Source: Agarophyton chilense (Eukaryota; Rhodophyta; Florideophyceae; Gracilariales; Gracilariaceae). From it: 64,000 nt of DNA. A program made the position numbers and the translations under genes. The notes below the pieces were generated by a model. That model searched no databases. It was not told where the DNA came from and saw only the letters and a program-made list of their open reading frames with translations. The stretch lies in contig JARGXX010000003.1 in NCBI GenBank assembly GCA_030374765.1, positions 372,001-436,000 of the forward strand. Reading direction: 5' to 3'. Of the stretch, positions 1-11,229 are shown in pieces; within the stretch, counting starts at the first letter, position 1, and every line of letters begins with the position of its first letter.

Positions 1-620
1 CAGCGCGTAAGTATGCGAGAGAACTCGATCTTTCCCTTGTCCTGAGATCCCGTGCGAACCATGCCGACTTCCTCCATCTTGTGGATTTGATCGACAGTGT
101 CGACTGGTCTGGAGTGCCAGCTGATCAATCCGCTCGCCGAACCCGTGCAAGACACTACGACCATTCTCCTGGACGAACAGCAAGTGCTGGAGATTTCGTT
201 TGGTACGACCCCTGGACGCGCCAGGTGATCACCTCCGAGCAGGCTCGCTTTCTTCGGGAGAACCCGCGTGACATGCCACCGAACTAGCTTACGGGATACG
301 TGTACGATGCTACTCCATCCGAGAACGGAGAGGAACTGTATGAGGAAGCGCCGGGAGCTGAGGCTGAACTCGGTTACGAGGACGAGCCAGAGCTGGCAGG
401 CGTAGCGACTTCCGTCGATTAATCCGCAGCGGCGGGAGTTGCTCAAGAGTACTCTCATGGGTTTACCCGACGACCGAGTGCAGTGCCGCTCGAAGATCCG
501 GGCTTGGAGCCGCTGAGGCAGTTCCTCTTAGATGCAGGCTTTCCCTTGGACCGAGTTGAGGGTGATCGCGCACAGCTTCTTGCGAACCTGCGTGCTCGCA
601 CGTCTCTTTGATGATCCTTG
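1..620 (+). pseudogene. Antisense gene of Gypsy-A (convergent with pol), 3' part
   Basis: This plus-strand coding-like region runs against the minus-strand pol of Gypsy-A and ends about 250 bases from its chromodomain. It contains the blocks IDSVDW, GDFVWYDP and TGYVYDATP in that order. The antisense region of Gypsy-C (60662-62426) has IDSVDW, GDFVYYEP and TGFIYSDTTP with matching spacing, so the two are homologous proteins. A long acidic stretch follows, then a leucine-rich end. I recognise no known family; there is no visible catalytic motif, signal peptide or membrane segment. The 5' part lies outside the window. It is a fossil copy, broken in a few places. The function is unknown; Tat-lineage plant elements such as Grande are known to carry an antisense gene at the same location. 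Confidence 0.75.
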
Positions 621-639
621 AAAAGACTCCTAGTCAACA

Positions 640-880
640 CCATTGCGGTGGTATCTTGATACCAATAAAACTCCGGTGACTTCGTGTCTTCACGTTCTTT
701 TCTTATCTTCTAGTCTTCATCTCTTCTCGCTTCTCGAGTTCTTAACTTCTTCTTCTCGCTTCTCGAGTTTGTCATAGGTGATAGTCAGTAAATGTCCTTT
801 GCTTGCGTGTCTTCACGTTTCCTCTTCATGATTTCTTGTTTTCTTCTCGCCTTTCGAGTTTTTATTACCTTTGTAGCCCA
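640..880. repeat. CT/CTTCTCG-rich spacer between convergent Gypsy-A genes
   Basis: The plus strand shows repeated runs such as CTTCTCGCTTCTCGAG and TCTTCACGTT, so the strand that is sense for pol is purine-rich. It lies exactly between the ends of the antisense gene and pol. Gypsy-C (62427-62583) has a similar CTTCTCGACTTCTT spacer, and Gypsy-B (36780-36990) has a purine-rich spacer in the matching sense. A shared 3'-end or termination function is an inference. Confidence 0.6.
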
Positions 881-889
881 TACTTAGAA

Positions 890-1200
890 ATGGGATGTGC
901 CCATGAGCCCGACTATCGAGGAGTCGATCTCCCTGGAGAGTGGTAATTGCATGCGTCGATGATATAGCACGAGTTGCGAACGAAGGATATGAGCGATAGG
1001 TTCCCACGTATTCGCTTCCGGAGGAAAACCGTACCAACGGACTCGATACAGTAATTCTCTAGTATCTTCATGATCGCCATGTTCACATATGCGATCCATA
1101 ACATATTCCTGGGCGTTTCCCAATGCTTTCGATGTTGGCGCGAGACTCCTGTTAACAGGTATGAAATGCCTTAGGGCTGACCCAAACGTCTCTGTGTTAG
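890..1200 (-). pseudogene. Chromodomain at the C-terminus of Gypsy-A pol
   Basis: The minus strand reads YRVRWYGFPPEANTWEP, the core of a chromodomain: an aromatic-rich strand, then the NTWEP block, then a helix. In chromoviruses this module follows the integrase and directs insertion to particular chromatin. The Gypsy-C chromodomain (62584-62820) is a close match (IRWYGYNPAKNTWEP). This is a part of a decayed element. Confidence 0.85.
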
Positions 1201-1699
1201 CAGTCTCGGCGTTGCTAAGCGTTCGCTCGTCGACTAACTGTCGTTTTGCCCGCAGGGGCAGTGTAATTATTCCTTGAGAACCTTTTTCAGATAAAGAGCT
1301 ATCCTGTTTTCCAAGTTCCATAGAAGCGTACTTCTTGCTACTTCTCAATTCCATTCGTGGATGAACTTCCTTCGGTTTATCCGATTCTGACCGCTGTTCG
1401 GTGGATGATGGTGCTTGCACCACGACAGGAGGCGATACATCTTGTTCTTCCTGGCCACGAGGGATGGGAGCCGATATCGGCGGAACAGCGAGTGGGGCTT
1501 CACCTCACGGTTCAGCCTGAAGCGGCAAAGGCGCGTTTTCGCGTGCACTCGTTTCCAAGTCCTTGGGGCCAAATTCCAAAACATCTTTCCTGCTTTAAGG
1601 TTCCCTTTCTGTACTTACGGGTGTGCGCGTGCCACAGGGCCTATCCAGATACTTCGGAAGCTGTCCGTGATTAGTGTACGCAACCGCCGGCGGTAGGAG

Positions 1700-2900
1700 A
1701 TCAGGAGCTTTCTCCTCCGCTCGAGCCATTGGTGGTGGTTCACTCTCCCCAGAGTCAGTTGGGCTTTTGCCTTGATGTTCCGTCGCACTGGCCTCCTTAG
1801 TTCTACCAGATACCCGGACTTCAACTTGCGGGTCAGGAGCGACTTCAACGCGATTGCGCGATACACGTTCAACGTCCTCACCTTTCTTGATGACCACTGT
1901 GTCTTCATCAAGGTCCACCACTTTGAAGGGTCCAGTCGCTATCGGCAACACCTTATGACGAGATTCTTCCTGTTTTTCAGGTCTTTTGACTCGCACGAAG
2001 ACGTGACCTCCTACTCGGATTTCCGGATTTCCTCTTCGCCTTCTGGCGTCATATTTTCGATTATAGCGAGCTTGCGTCTTTGATAACTCCTTAGCGGCTT
2101 CTTCCGCTCTGGCCTTCAAGTCATTCCTCCATTTCAGATGGTACTTAGCCGGGGTCGGCGCGTCCAATTCTGTCTCGTCGTCGAGCGCAACCGGTAAAGC
2201 CGGAGGGTTACGTGAGAGCACGAGGTCGAACGGTGCCGTCTTTGTAGAGGTATGCACTTGCGTGTTGTATGCGTAGCACAGAGTATCTGTAAACATGTCC
2301 CATTCTTTCGGGTGGTCCGCGATGTAGTGTCGTAGTGCTGCCATCAGCGTGCGGTTGAAACGCTCCACCTGACTGTTGCATTGCGGATGATAGGTAGTGG
2401 TAAACACGTTTCGAATGCCCATAATGCGGCAAACATTCTGAAAGAACTTCGCAACAAATTGCTTCCCATTATCTGATAACAGAACTTCTGGTGGTCCGTA
2501 TATAAATACCCAGTGTTTGATAAACGCCTGTGCGATTACGGCTGCGGTCATCCGCTTCAGCGGCACAGTCTGCACTAGCTTCGAGAAGCGGTCGGTGATT
2601 ACCAATAGGTAGCGATAACCTCGCCTTGAGCCAATCAATTCCCCTAGGGTGTCGATACTGACGTATTGTAAAGGCGCTTTCGCCTGGAATAACGTCATCA
2701 GTTTCCGCTTCCTATAAAGCTTCACGCGATTCTTCGCACATGTTGTACACAACCTCACAGTAGCATGGCAGTTCATTGCCAAAGTAGGCCAGTAAAAATC
2801 TCTTCTTAGAGTCATGAACAACTTCGTTCCTTCTGGATGACCAGACAGCCTGCTGTAGTGTGCCAGATGGAGTACTCGACTCTTCAAGACGTGTGGAGTC
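1700..2900 (-). pseudogene. Gypsy-A integrase
   Basis: The minus-strand reading shows the integrase order: an N-terminal HHCC-type zinc region (HLAHYSRLSGHP with later C-x-x-C), then the DDE core with the first aspartate in the IDTLGEL block, the second in LLSDNGKQF, and the glutamate in NSQVERFNRTL. A GPFKVVDLDEDTVVI stretch is the GPY/F module that links integrase to the chromodomain in chromoviruses. The protein would act on element cDNA ends in the nucleus. It belongs to a broken element and is treated as a fossil. Confidence 0.88.
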
Positions 2901-3139
2901 ACGATTTGATCATGCTTTTCGACATGTATTAACAGTATTTCTCGTGAATCGAGTGAAAAAGGGAGCTCCTCCCCCCCGTTAAGACGAGAGCGTATCGACG
3001 CACAAAACGTATCGGCGTGTTGCTCATTGAGGAGCTCAGTGCACGAGACTCGCTGGAGTTGAACTGAAGGGTCAGTGTCTGCTTATGCAAGGAACGGGTC
3101 TGCTTCCGAATAATCATCAAGGGTCTCTTGTTCCTCTTA

Positions 3140-4700
3140 TTCAAAAGATGGTGAATGGGTCTCCCTGTAGAAGCAAAGTATCTCTTCATCGATTTCGCCT
3201 TGGGTTTCGCCCAGTGTTTTGAGTCGCGATAGCGCGTCAGCTTGGACATTGGCCAATCCCTTCTTATACTTCACTTCGAAATCGAATTCAGAAATGCGTA
3301 AGCGCCATCGTGTGAGACGACCAGACGGGTCTGTAATAGACAGTAACCATCGTAGAGACGAATGATCCGTGTTAACGGTAAAACGTTCTCCTTGGAGATA
3401 CGGTCGCAATGTGGTTAGAGCCCAAACGACTGCAAGGCATTCCTTTTCTGAAACTAAATACTTCTTCTCAGCTGCGTTCAGCGATCTTGACCAGTAACCA
3501 ATGGGGTTGCGTTCACCATCAGGGTGTGTTTGAAAAAGGGCACACCCTACTTGGTACTCGCTAGAGTCGGTATCCACTGAGTATGGCAGGTTGGGGATGG
3601 GCAGCGCCAAGACTGGGGCTGTAATAATCTTTGTCTTCAGCGTGTCGAACGCTTCCACTTCAGCTTGTCTGAATTGCTCCAGCTGTACTGGTTGTCCTTT
3701 ACGCAGCTTTGCGTTGAGCGGTGCTGCTATATGCGAGTATCGCGACACGAATCGTCGGTAGACGTTGCACAAGCCGAGGAAAGAAGGAAATTGCTTCTGT
3801 GTCGACGGAGGTTGTACTTCGCGGAGAGCCGCTGTTTTTGCCTCTTGAATGGCAAGCTGTCCCGGCTTGATCACATGTCCTGAGTACCGGACGGTGCCAG
3901 CGAAACATTCGCATTTCTTGAACTTGAAGGTGATACCTGCGCTCTAAGGTGCTTTGAGGATCTCCTCGACATGCCGTAAATGGCTTTCGACATCCTGGGA
4001 AAAGATGATCACATCGTCTAAATAGACTAAACAAGTCTTCCACTTGTATCTTGAGAGCAAGATGTCCAGAGTACGCTGGAAAGTAGCCGGTGCATTCGTT
4101 AAGCCAAAGGGCATCCTTTTGAAACGGTTGAGACCGGCGTGACACGCAAATGCGGTTTTATCTTGGTCTTCTTCCGCTTCAGGCACCTGCAAATAGCCAG
4201 AGTTGGCGTCCAACGTGGTGAACACGTTCGCTTCTCCTAAGCCGTCAATACATTCGTCCATTCGAGGCAACGGGTATGTATCCCGAACTGCAACTGCGTT
4301 CAGTTTTCGATAATCGATACAGAATCGTAAAGAACCATCAGATTTTGGAACCAACAACACCGGTGAGGGCCAAGCAGATTGAGCTGCTTAGATTACTCCT
4401 TCTTCCAGCATTTTGCTGACATTCTCCTCCTAGATTTGGCGAGTTCGCGGTCCCGCTCTGTAGGGTGGTTGGGAGATGGGTCGTGACCCTGGGACCAAAT
4501 CAATGTAGTGTTCCGTAGCGGAGATCTCTCCTAGTTTTCCACTCCACATGGATGTATACTTCTTCACCATAGACCTGATCTTCGTTCTGTAGTGTTCCGA
4601 CACATGTGCTAAGTCTAGCTCATCGAGCAGGCTGTCTGGATCCTTTGCCGTTTGCAATTGATCTCCAGAAGGAGTTTGCAGTTTTTCGTCTGTGTAACCG
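3140..4700 (-). pseudogene. Gypsy-A reverse transcriptase and RNase H
   Basis: The reverse transcriptase fingers-palm region is visible as FCIDYRKLNAVAVRD, LDANSGYLQVP, MPFGLTNAPATFQR and the catalytic YLDDVIIFS. RNase H follows with the chromovirus-type DTDSSEYQVG, EKECLAVVWALTTLRPYL and DHSSLRWLL blocks and ends at DALSRL. This is the standard Ty3/Gypsy arrangement. It is part of a decayed element; breaks are not itemised. Confidence 0.9.
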
Positions 4701-4839
4701 AAGTGGGTTAATCCCAATACTTCTGTAGTAGAAATATGAGTAGGGACCACCACTGTGGGATGAGGCAAAGCTGTTGCAACAACCTGATTCTTCGGTATTT
4801 GATAATCGTTATCGGTGAAGTTACTCACTAGTATCTAAA

Positions 4840-5660
4840 AAAGGCTACCAGGGTCAACCTGAACAATGCCGTTAGCGACTAGCAATCCACCGGATTCGTA
4901 CATCCGAGTATTCGGTTGAATTACCACGAGTCCCTGTCGTTCTGTTCTTACTTGAACCCAAGTTTGGGTTTGCACCTTTAGCATGGCACTCTTCGCTACT
5001 CGAATCCTCGGCGAGACACGTCCTCGAAATTCCCCGTTTTCCATAGATGGTGGAAGTGGAGGTGCTTCAGAGCAACGAGGCATTGGCTTGCGAACAATTG
5101 GTACCATTGATCCATCATCTAGTTCCACTAGTTTTCTTCGTGGTCGAATGGCTTCGACAAACTTGTCGCAATAATCACATCCCTGTACCACTGGTGCAGC
5201 TAACGTCTTACAGACGATGAAGTCGACTAGGACTACAAAGCGTCCCAGACGCACCACGAGTGGAACTGTTCCAAGTGTCTTCACAGCATTGTTGTTGGCA
5301 TCCCGGATGTCCAGTAAAAGACCGTATCAAATACGTTCTAAGTCAGCAGGAGGGAGCTCCGATTCCGGTATAAAGTTCGAACCAGCACCTATGTCCAGGA
5401 TAGTCAATCGACGAGATAACATATTCCTGTCAGACCCGATGTCGGCATAGACCTTATAGTTTCTTTTAGATATTACCATGAGGTAACTCTCCCGTTTTGA
5501 CGGACAAGTATAACGTCTCCAATGACTTTGTAACTCACAGTCAAACTGTACTCGCTTTCCGTCCGGCGGATGGATTCCGTACGGAGGAAATTTGGGAGGC
5601 CTCAAGAGAATCTTGGGCTTCCAAGCGCGAGAGCAAGGAGGCGAGCTCTCCCTGGTCAGC
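4840..5660 (-). pseudogene. Gypsy-A protease and pre-RT linker region
   Basis: The minus strand upstream of reverse transcriptase contains an LDIGAGSNFIPESELP-like stretch. This matches the aspartic protease active-site environment (D-x-GA-x-x-N) found in the homologous place of Gypsy-B, where it reads LDTGAGPNVLNS. It is followed by a proline- and valine-rich linker that leads into RT. The assignment rests on position and on this short motif only. It belongs to a broken element. Confidence 0.6.
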
Positions 5661-5699
5661 ACTACGGGATCGACTAGTGCCGACCCCCTAGGGGCTCCC

Positions 5700-6020
5700 T
5701 CACTTAGTTTTCCGTTTGCACCGGCTTATTCGCCTTATAGGCGCCTCTTCCTACCGAGGTTTCGGGTTGTAACACTTCAGCATTCTGAGAAACCGGCTTG
5801 TTCGTCCGGCGCATTGGTGTCTGAGAAAACCAACTTTTGGCTTTCCAATACATGCCCGCCGGTACGCGGCTCCTTTCCTCTTTTGAGAGTGCTTCATAAT
5901 TCGTCATGATACGACTCAGATCCTTTGCAGGGAGCGTGCATTTTGCACTGAGATGGTGTTTTCCATAACATGAGTAGCATATCAAACCGTCACGACGGTT
6001 GGTCAACACGAGAAATGAAT
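5700..6020 (-). pseudogene. Gypsy-A gag remnant with zinc knuckle
   Basis: The minus strand contains CYSCYGKHHLSAKC, a CCHC zinc knuckle (C-x2-C-x4-H-x4-C), which is the RNA-binding end of retrotransposon Gag. It is followed by a short serine- and arginine-rich stretch. The capsid part that should precede it is not seen between here and the LTR at 6123, so most of gag is lost. Confidence 0.75.
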
Positions 6021-6122
6021 TCATTCTTGTTTAAGTCCCATGTACGCACCTGTTTCTTCTGGCCACATTCTTCTTATGCCTTCTAGCACACACTGCGTAA
6101 TTTGAATGCGACGACCATCCCC

Positions 6123-6570
6123 TAGAACCCCGTGACGTGCAAATGTATAGTGTAGTATCCGCTCGACAGGGAGATCACACACCTGCGACAGTGTTCGGGA
6201 CTGCCGAATGGGTGCTTGTGGCTTAGGGTAAGGTGTGGTAGAGCACACCACTTGCGAGCTAGAATGGGGGTTGTAAGGCCCCACTCGCCAATCAGGGTGG
6301 TTGGTACTATTGAACGGACAACTACTTGTTGTAGCTTGTTTGGATCTCCGGTTAAGGAATCCTGAACTAGGAACAAGTGAGTGGTGAACCCATTTATTGT
6401 CTCCTTTGCTTTGGAGTCGGCGCTTCCTTCTGTGCCTTAAGTGCATGGCACAGGGGTGAGCGCTGCATATAATCATATCTAGATATAAACTTGGTTAGAC
6501 GATTAACCCCTCTACAGCACGGGAAATGCTTGCCACGTGGTTACTCACTACAGTATATGCGCCGTTGTCA
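6123..6570 (-). repeat. 5' LTR of Gypsy-A
   Basis: Read on the minus strand it starts TGACAACGGCGCAT at 6570. It is similar along its length to the plus-strand solo LTR at 57057-57579, including the shared stretch CCTTAACCGGAGATCC. The solo copy ends in GTTGTCA, the inverse of the TGACAAC start, so the family has 7-bp inverted termini. The inner end near 6123 is approximate, because the match fades there. Confidence 0.65.
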
Positions 6571-6718
6571 ATCCGGTATCTCCCTACAAAGGGTCGAATG
6601 GGATGCACCGTCGCAGATCGAAGTCCCACGTGTAACATACCACCTCACGGACCATCTACGGGGTGCCGCTTCATAACTTCATCCTAGCCGTTGCACTCAC
6701 TTATGAGTATCATCATAC

Positions 6719-6922
6719 TTAGACAAAAATATCTTCCATCGGCATTCCGACAGTGCAGAATACTGCAGGTGGCTGGGCTGATTGTCCTTCGAGGATTCTA
6801 ACACCAGGTTCCCTGATCTCGCAAACAACAGCGCCGCCTGTATCATTGGCCTCTCCACCCCTTTCGACGCTATCCTCGGTCTCCCACACTTGTACGCTAT
6901 TCTGAATATTCCCAGCCCCTTC
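6719..6922 (-). pseudogene. 3' end of decayed acidic gene, cut off by Copia-1
   Basis: The minus strand reads an acidic, coding-like stretch (for example VWETEDSVERGGEAND and GMPMEDIFV) that ends at a stop at 6719-6721. It lies immediately left of the Copia-1 insertion. Across the insertion, at 13514, the minus strand carries the same style of acidic sequence ending MEGMAADLYGEG. Taking one copy of the 5-bp duplication into account, the two sides are in register. I infer one ancestral gene split by Copia-1. The product is not recognised. Confidence 0.5.
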
Positions 6923-7609
6923 TGTTGGTCTAAGTGCCTATTCTGTCACTGAAAACCAAATGTGCATGAGAGTATGGGCTGTTTTGGAGGGTGCCCCTGG
7001 AAAAGAGCATATGTGTATCAGCCGGACCTCAACGTGAACTCGTGCTGTGATTGGTTACTGCAAATATGCACGTGCAATGTGGTGTGTACAAGTGGTATGG
7101 CACTATTGCGATTTTCTGGAGTACACGTGTGTACGTTGTCACCTTGCACTATTGTGCACGTTGTTCAGGATGTCCAGCTGTTGTACTATGTACACGTCTC
7201 ACAAGGTGTAACGAATGTACTTGGAGAAGAGCGTGTCATGTGTATTACAGAAGACTTGGTGTACTGTGCTGGAAGGTGAACGTGTATGGAGGCGGATTGC
7301 AAGAAGCGTGTGCTGGCATATTGAATTTGTGCACACGTCAGTGTAATGATGTGCTGTGCACTGTTGTATTGCCTTGTTGTGTGCTGCAATAAACTTTGGC
7401 TAGGGTTAATGTCGTGCTTGAATATGATTGGTAGTATTGGGTGTCCCTGCTTTGTAGTCTAGGGTTTACTCTGGGTTGGCGTCTAGTTGGCTGAAGTTTT
7501 TGAGTTGTATGTAAGTGAGAGATTGAGCGCCTCCAAGTAAATCCGAGCCAGAGCTGGTGAACTTTTCTTTCATCCCTCAACCTTTCCTTCAGCCTTTCCC
7601 TTTCCATCA
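6923..7609 (+). repeat. 5' LTR of Copia-1 (LTR family 1)
   Basis: It begins TGTTGGTCTAAGTGCC and ends CCATCA immediately before the primer-binding site. It is matched by the LTRs at 12827-13513 and 23327-24013, all 687 bp, and by a diverged minus-strand copy at 18688-19238. It is dense in GTAC-centred words (GTGTAC, GTACAC). An open frame of 113 codons, rich in cysteine, runs through it in all three close copies. Confidence 0.95.
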
Positions 7610-7623
7610 GGTTATGGGCCCAG
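7610..7623 (+). other. Copia-1 primer-binding site, tRNAi-Met anticodon-arm type
   Basis: GGTTATGGGCCCAG abuts the LTR. It is complementary to the anticodon stem-loop of initiator tRNA-Met (CTGGGCCCATAACC), the half-tRNA priming type known from Drosophila copia. Confidence 0.85.
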
Positions 7624-8787
7624 CTCCGCTGACCTCTGCCGTCTAGTTCGTCTCTCGCCGCTCTCCCGCACCGCCGTTCACACGTTTCGCTGTTCTTTTC
7701 TCTTCGTCTCCACTGTCGTAGCCGTTACGTCGGGTGTGTGACCGTATCGTGGGTTGGTGTTGGTATTTCCTTTCGGTCTTGCGTTCCTCCCTGAGGGCGT
7801 TGTGGTGGTAGTGGTTCGACGTTATTATCGTGATTGTGTTGGGTGCTCGTTGTTGCCCGTGTTTGTCGATCGATATCCGTTTCGTTTGGTCTCCCTCTAT
7901 TTCGTTGTTTTGTGGATCCCTGCGTCGTGTTTGCGGGTTCTGATCTGAGAGGTTGAGGACCGTGTTTGTTGAAGTCTGGGCCTGGAGATCTTGGCTCAGC
8001 GTTGGTGTGTGTTGGTGTGTTTGGTCTGCATCTTTGCCTGTGCGACGAGCGGTTGATCCGAGGTACTTTGGGTGATTTCTTGTACTCGGGGACGTTAGCC
8101 TGGCGGCTTGAACCAAAGCAGGTGTACTGTCAAGCGGGTTTCCCACTGGTCCTTTTAGGGCGGATAACAGTGACGGTCGAAAGATCTGGTTGATCTTTGC
8201 GGGTGCATTTGTGGACGGGGTGCCGTGGCGCACTGCATTTGGCTGGTTGTTTGACTTTGTGTGTGAGCTCGACCTTTGTGGTCGGGCACTTGGACTGTTG
8301 TGAACAGCATCCATAAGGAGCTTTTGATCCGCAGTACGCGGGGAGGCGACGCTTCGAAGGCTGACCTCTTTTTCAGGATCAGGCGGCGTGCGATTTTCAT
8401 TGATTACTCGCTAGAAGCGTATCTTGGTGTTGAAGTAGCTTCGGTTTCGAGGTCGCGCTAGTTCCTGAAAGAGACCAGAGAGAGCCAACTTGGTGAAGGC
8501 ATATCTTCGGTCGTTAACCATCCTCTGGAAGCCTCGTAAGGAGCAACGCTCCTTCTCCTTTAGACGTGGGAGGAGGTAGACTGCAGAAAAACGTTTTCTA
8601 CCCAGAAGAGCTCTGGGGGCCAGGGGTCCGACCTCTAGGGACGCAGGTATAAGAAGCCCTGCCAGTGCGCCCGCAGACTATTGTCTGTTCAGTCTTGAAG
8701 AAGTATTTGTTGTTGCCTGTTGTAGTTGTTCACTTATCTGGTGCTGTCAAGCCATCTCTCTCGGCCTCTCGTGACACTTTGCACAAC
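7624..8787 (+). other. Copia-1 untranslated leader with hairpin
   Basis: About 1.16 kb lies between the primer-binding site and the gag ATG at 8788. The first half is strongly G+T-rich; an open stretch of over 200 codons exists on the opposite strand and is also largely open in the second copy (24129-24719). Near the end are a perfect 7-bp hairpin AAGGAGC-AAC-GCTCCTT (8538-8554) and CCAGTGCGCCCGC (8663-8675), a word also present in the leader of Copia family 2. These are candidate packaging or dimerisation elements; that role is inference. Confidence 0.6.
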
Positions 8788-9470
8788 ATGGATTCGTTCA
8801 TTGGGGTGAAAATCGGAAAGCTGGTGGAGGATAACTTCCACGCATGGAAGCAGAAGATTGAGCGACTGCTTGCACTCAAAGACCTCGACGGTCATCTCGA
8901 CTCTGTTAGACCCACTGACGAAGATGAGCTGTCGACTTGGAAGAAGAAAGATGCCAAAGCCAGAGCTATTATTGGTCTCACACTCAGTGATGAGCATTTA
9001 GATTATGGGCGGGACGCCGACAACGCTGCCGATATGTGGAAAGCCATTTGCGATGTGTTCCAACGCAAGACTCTGCTCAACACAATCAACGCCCGACGGT
9101 CCTTCTACTCTGCCAAGATGCGTGATGATGAGAAAATGCTACAGTTCATCAACCGTATACGTCATCTGTCATCGGACCTGAAGTGCATGGAAGTTGTTGT
9201 TCAGGAGAAGGACATTGCTATGGCCATCCTATGCGGACTTCCGGAAAGATTCGAGCACCTCATCGTGGCAATTGATACCACGATTGGCGATCGTCAACTC
9301 AAGCTAGAGTTTGTGAAGAGTCGTTTGCTGCAAGAAGAGCAGCGATTGAACGATCGTGCAAAGAGGAGTCCAGAAGTGAGGCAGCTTTGGTTGGCAGGCA
9401 GTCACGATGGAAGAACATCGAGTGTCATTATTGTCATAAGAAAGGTCATATCCAAAAGAACTGTTTCAAA
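8788..9470 (+). pseudogene. Copia-1 gag
   Basis: The start is the ATG at 8788 (MDSFIGVKIGKLVEDN). The N-terminal part has the Copia Gag pattern: an F-x-x-W block (NFHAWKQKIERLL), then a W-x-x-I/L helix region (MWKAICDVFQ), then LQFINRIRHLSSDL and GLPERFEHLI. A CCHC knuckle, CHYCHKKGHIQKNC, lies near 9425-9466. Gag would build the cytoplasmic virus-like particle. It is part of an element with a few breaks. Confidence 0.9.
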
Positions 9471-9599
9471 AAGCAACGTGATGAGGCTAACAACGCTCAG
9501 GAAGCTGCCGCCCACCCAAGTGTACAACATGCTTACCGCGAAGAGCATGGTTTGGGTGACGGCGACACTGAGTACGTTTGCCTCGTTGCCAGCGATACC

Positions 9600-10960
9600 T
9601 CTAAGGCCACCAACAGTGACTGGATTTTGGACTCTGGAGCTACTGCACACATGACTTATGACGACTCCGTGTTCCAATCGTATGAGAGCAAGGTTTCCCC
9701 TGGTGTGAGTATCGGCAACGATTCCAAGTTAGAGTCTCATGGCCAAGGTTGTGTTGAACTGGATCTGACTGTTGAGGGGTTCACGCGCAAGTGCAAGCTG
9801 AATAAGGTAGTGGACGTGCCAAGTTTGCGGTACCACCTGCTGTCGGATTCTGCAATTTGTGACTTGGATGCTACTGTTGTGTTCGACAAGCACAAGGTGT
9901 GCGTGTACAAGGGCTCTACTCTGATTGCCCAAGGACGCCGCGTCAAAGGCCTGTACTACCTCTTCACTGCAGTATCACAACATGGTGATGTAAACAGTGC
10001 ACTTGTGTCGGACCTGTCGATATGCCATGCTCGCATGGCTCACGTGAATGTAGGTGGCATCAAGCAAATGGCTCGCAATGGCGTTGTGTCAGGGCTGAAT
10101 GTGGATGTAACGCAGAAGCTGGACGTTTGTGACTCATGTGTTGTAGGCAAGTCTACCCGCGCTACTACTCCCAAGCAAGGGGGGGAGCGCGCAACCAAGC
10201 TGTTGGACCTCGTTCACTCGGACATATGTGGGCCAGGGGAGGTTGGTTCCTTGGTAAGCTCGCGCTACTTTGTCACATTCATCGACGATCACAGTCGGTA
10301 CTGCTTCCTGTACATGCTCAAGACCAAGGATGAGGTGTTCCAGATGTTCGTGAAGTGGCTCTAGTTTGTGCAAAACCAAACTGGTACACAAGTCAAAACC
10401 ACTGCTGCCCGTGAGTGCGTACTTCGTGCGATACGAACGGACAATGGTGGTGAGTACCTTTCCAAGAAGTTTGCAAAAGAACTTGAGTCACACGGTATTC
10501 AACATCAGCGAACTGTGCCTTACAATCCGCAGCAGAACGGGCTGGCCGAAATGTTAAACCGCACACTCATTGATCTGGTCAGGTCAATGCTTAGTCACAA
10601 GAAACTCCCCAAAAGCTTCTGGGAAGAAGCACTGAATGTTGCGGCGTAAGTGCGCAACCGAGTTACATGCAAGGCATTGCCAAGTACCGTGACACCATAT
10701 GAATTGTGGAATAGACACAAGCCTTATGTGAGCAATATGCGTATGTTTGGGAGCAAGTGCTGGTACAAGGTAGTAGATCATAAGCTGAAGAAGCTGGAGG
10801 ACCGTGTCAATGAGGCGATCTTCATTGGGTACACTGCTGGATCCCATGGCTACAAGATGTGGGATGAGCAGAAGAGAAAGGTGGTAGTGTCAAGAGATGT
10901 GAAGTTTGATGAGCGCAATGAATTAGATGAGACTACTGATAATTGTGATGAGAACTATAC
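9600..10960 (+). pseudogene. Copia-1 protease and integrase
   Basis: The aspartic protease active site reads DWILDSGATAHMT near 9.62 kb. A GAG-pre-integrase region follows, with its zinc-binding histidines and cysteines (CHARMAHVN and CDSCVVGK). The integrase DDE core is seen as LVHSDICGPG and FVTFIDDHSRYCFLY, then IRTDNGGEYL, then PYNPQQNGLAEMLNRTL. The later RMFGSKCWYKV and FIGYTAGSHGYKMW stretches are the usual Copia region after the core. Parts only; breaks are not itemised. Confidence 0.9.
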
Positions 10961-11229
10961 AGAGGTTGAAATTTCGGTGAAATCGAAATTTGACCACACC
11001 TCCACCTCTCAACCACCAGTTGAACCCAATGACGAGGATCCTGACACGGTTTTACCTCCGGATGAGGTATCAGAAATTGGTGCTGAAGAATCCACCGATT
11101 TTCCACAAGATGCTGCTGAGTTGCCACAGCCAATGCCATTGCGTAGGTCTACTCGTGTGCGAAAGCCGACTTCGTCCTGGTGGCGCCCAACTGCTCTATT
11201 AACGGCCAGTGATGAAACTCCTAGCTCGT

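Larger units (their letters stand above)
1..6570 (-). mobile_element. Gypsy-A: Ty3/Gypsy chromovirus, decayed, 3' end outside the window
   Basis: Read right to left this is an LTR element: LTR (6123-6570), a gag remnant with a CCHC zinc knuckle (about 5.7-6.0 kb), aspartic protease (about 4.8-5.3 kb), reverse transcriptase and RNase H (about 3.1-4.7 kb), integrase (about 1.7-2.9 kb) and a C-terminal chromodomain (about 0.9-1.2 kb). The order RT-RNase H-integrase-chromodomain defines a Ty3/Gypsy chromovirus. Most of gag is missing, so the knuckle lies almost against the LTR. Between the chromodomain and the left edge is a reading region on the opposite strand, listed separately. The 3' LTR is not in the window. 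The element is broken, with roughly ten breaks, and looks old. Its closest relative here is Gypsy-C at the right edge. Confidence 0.9.
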
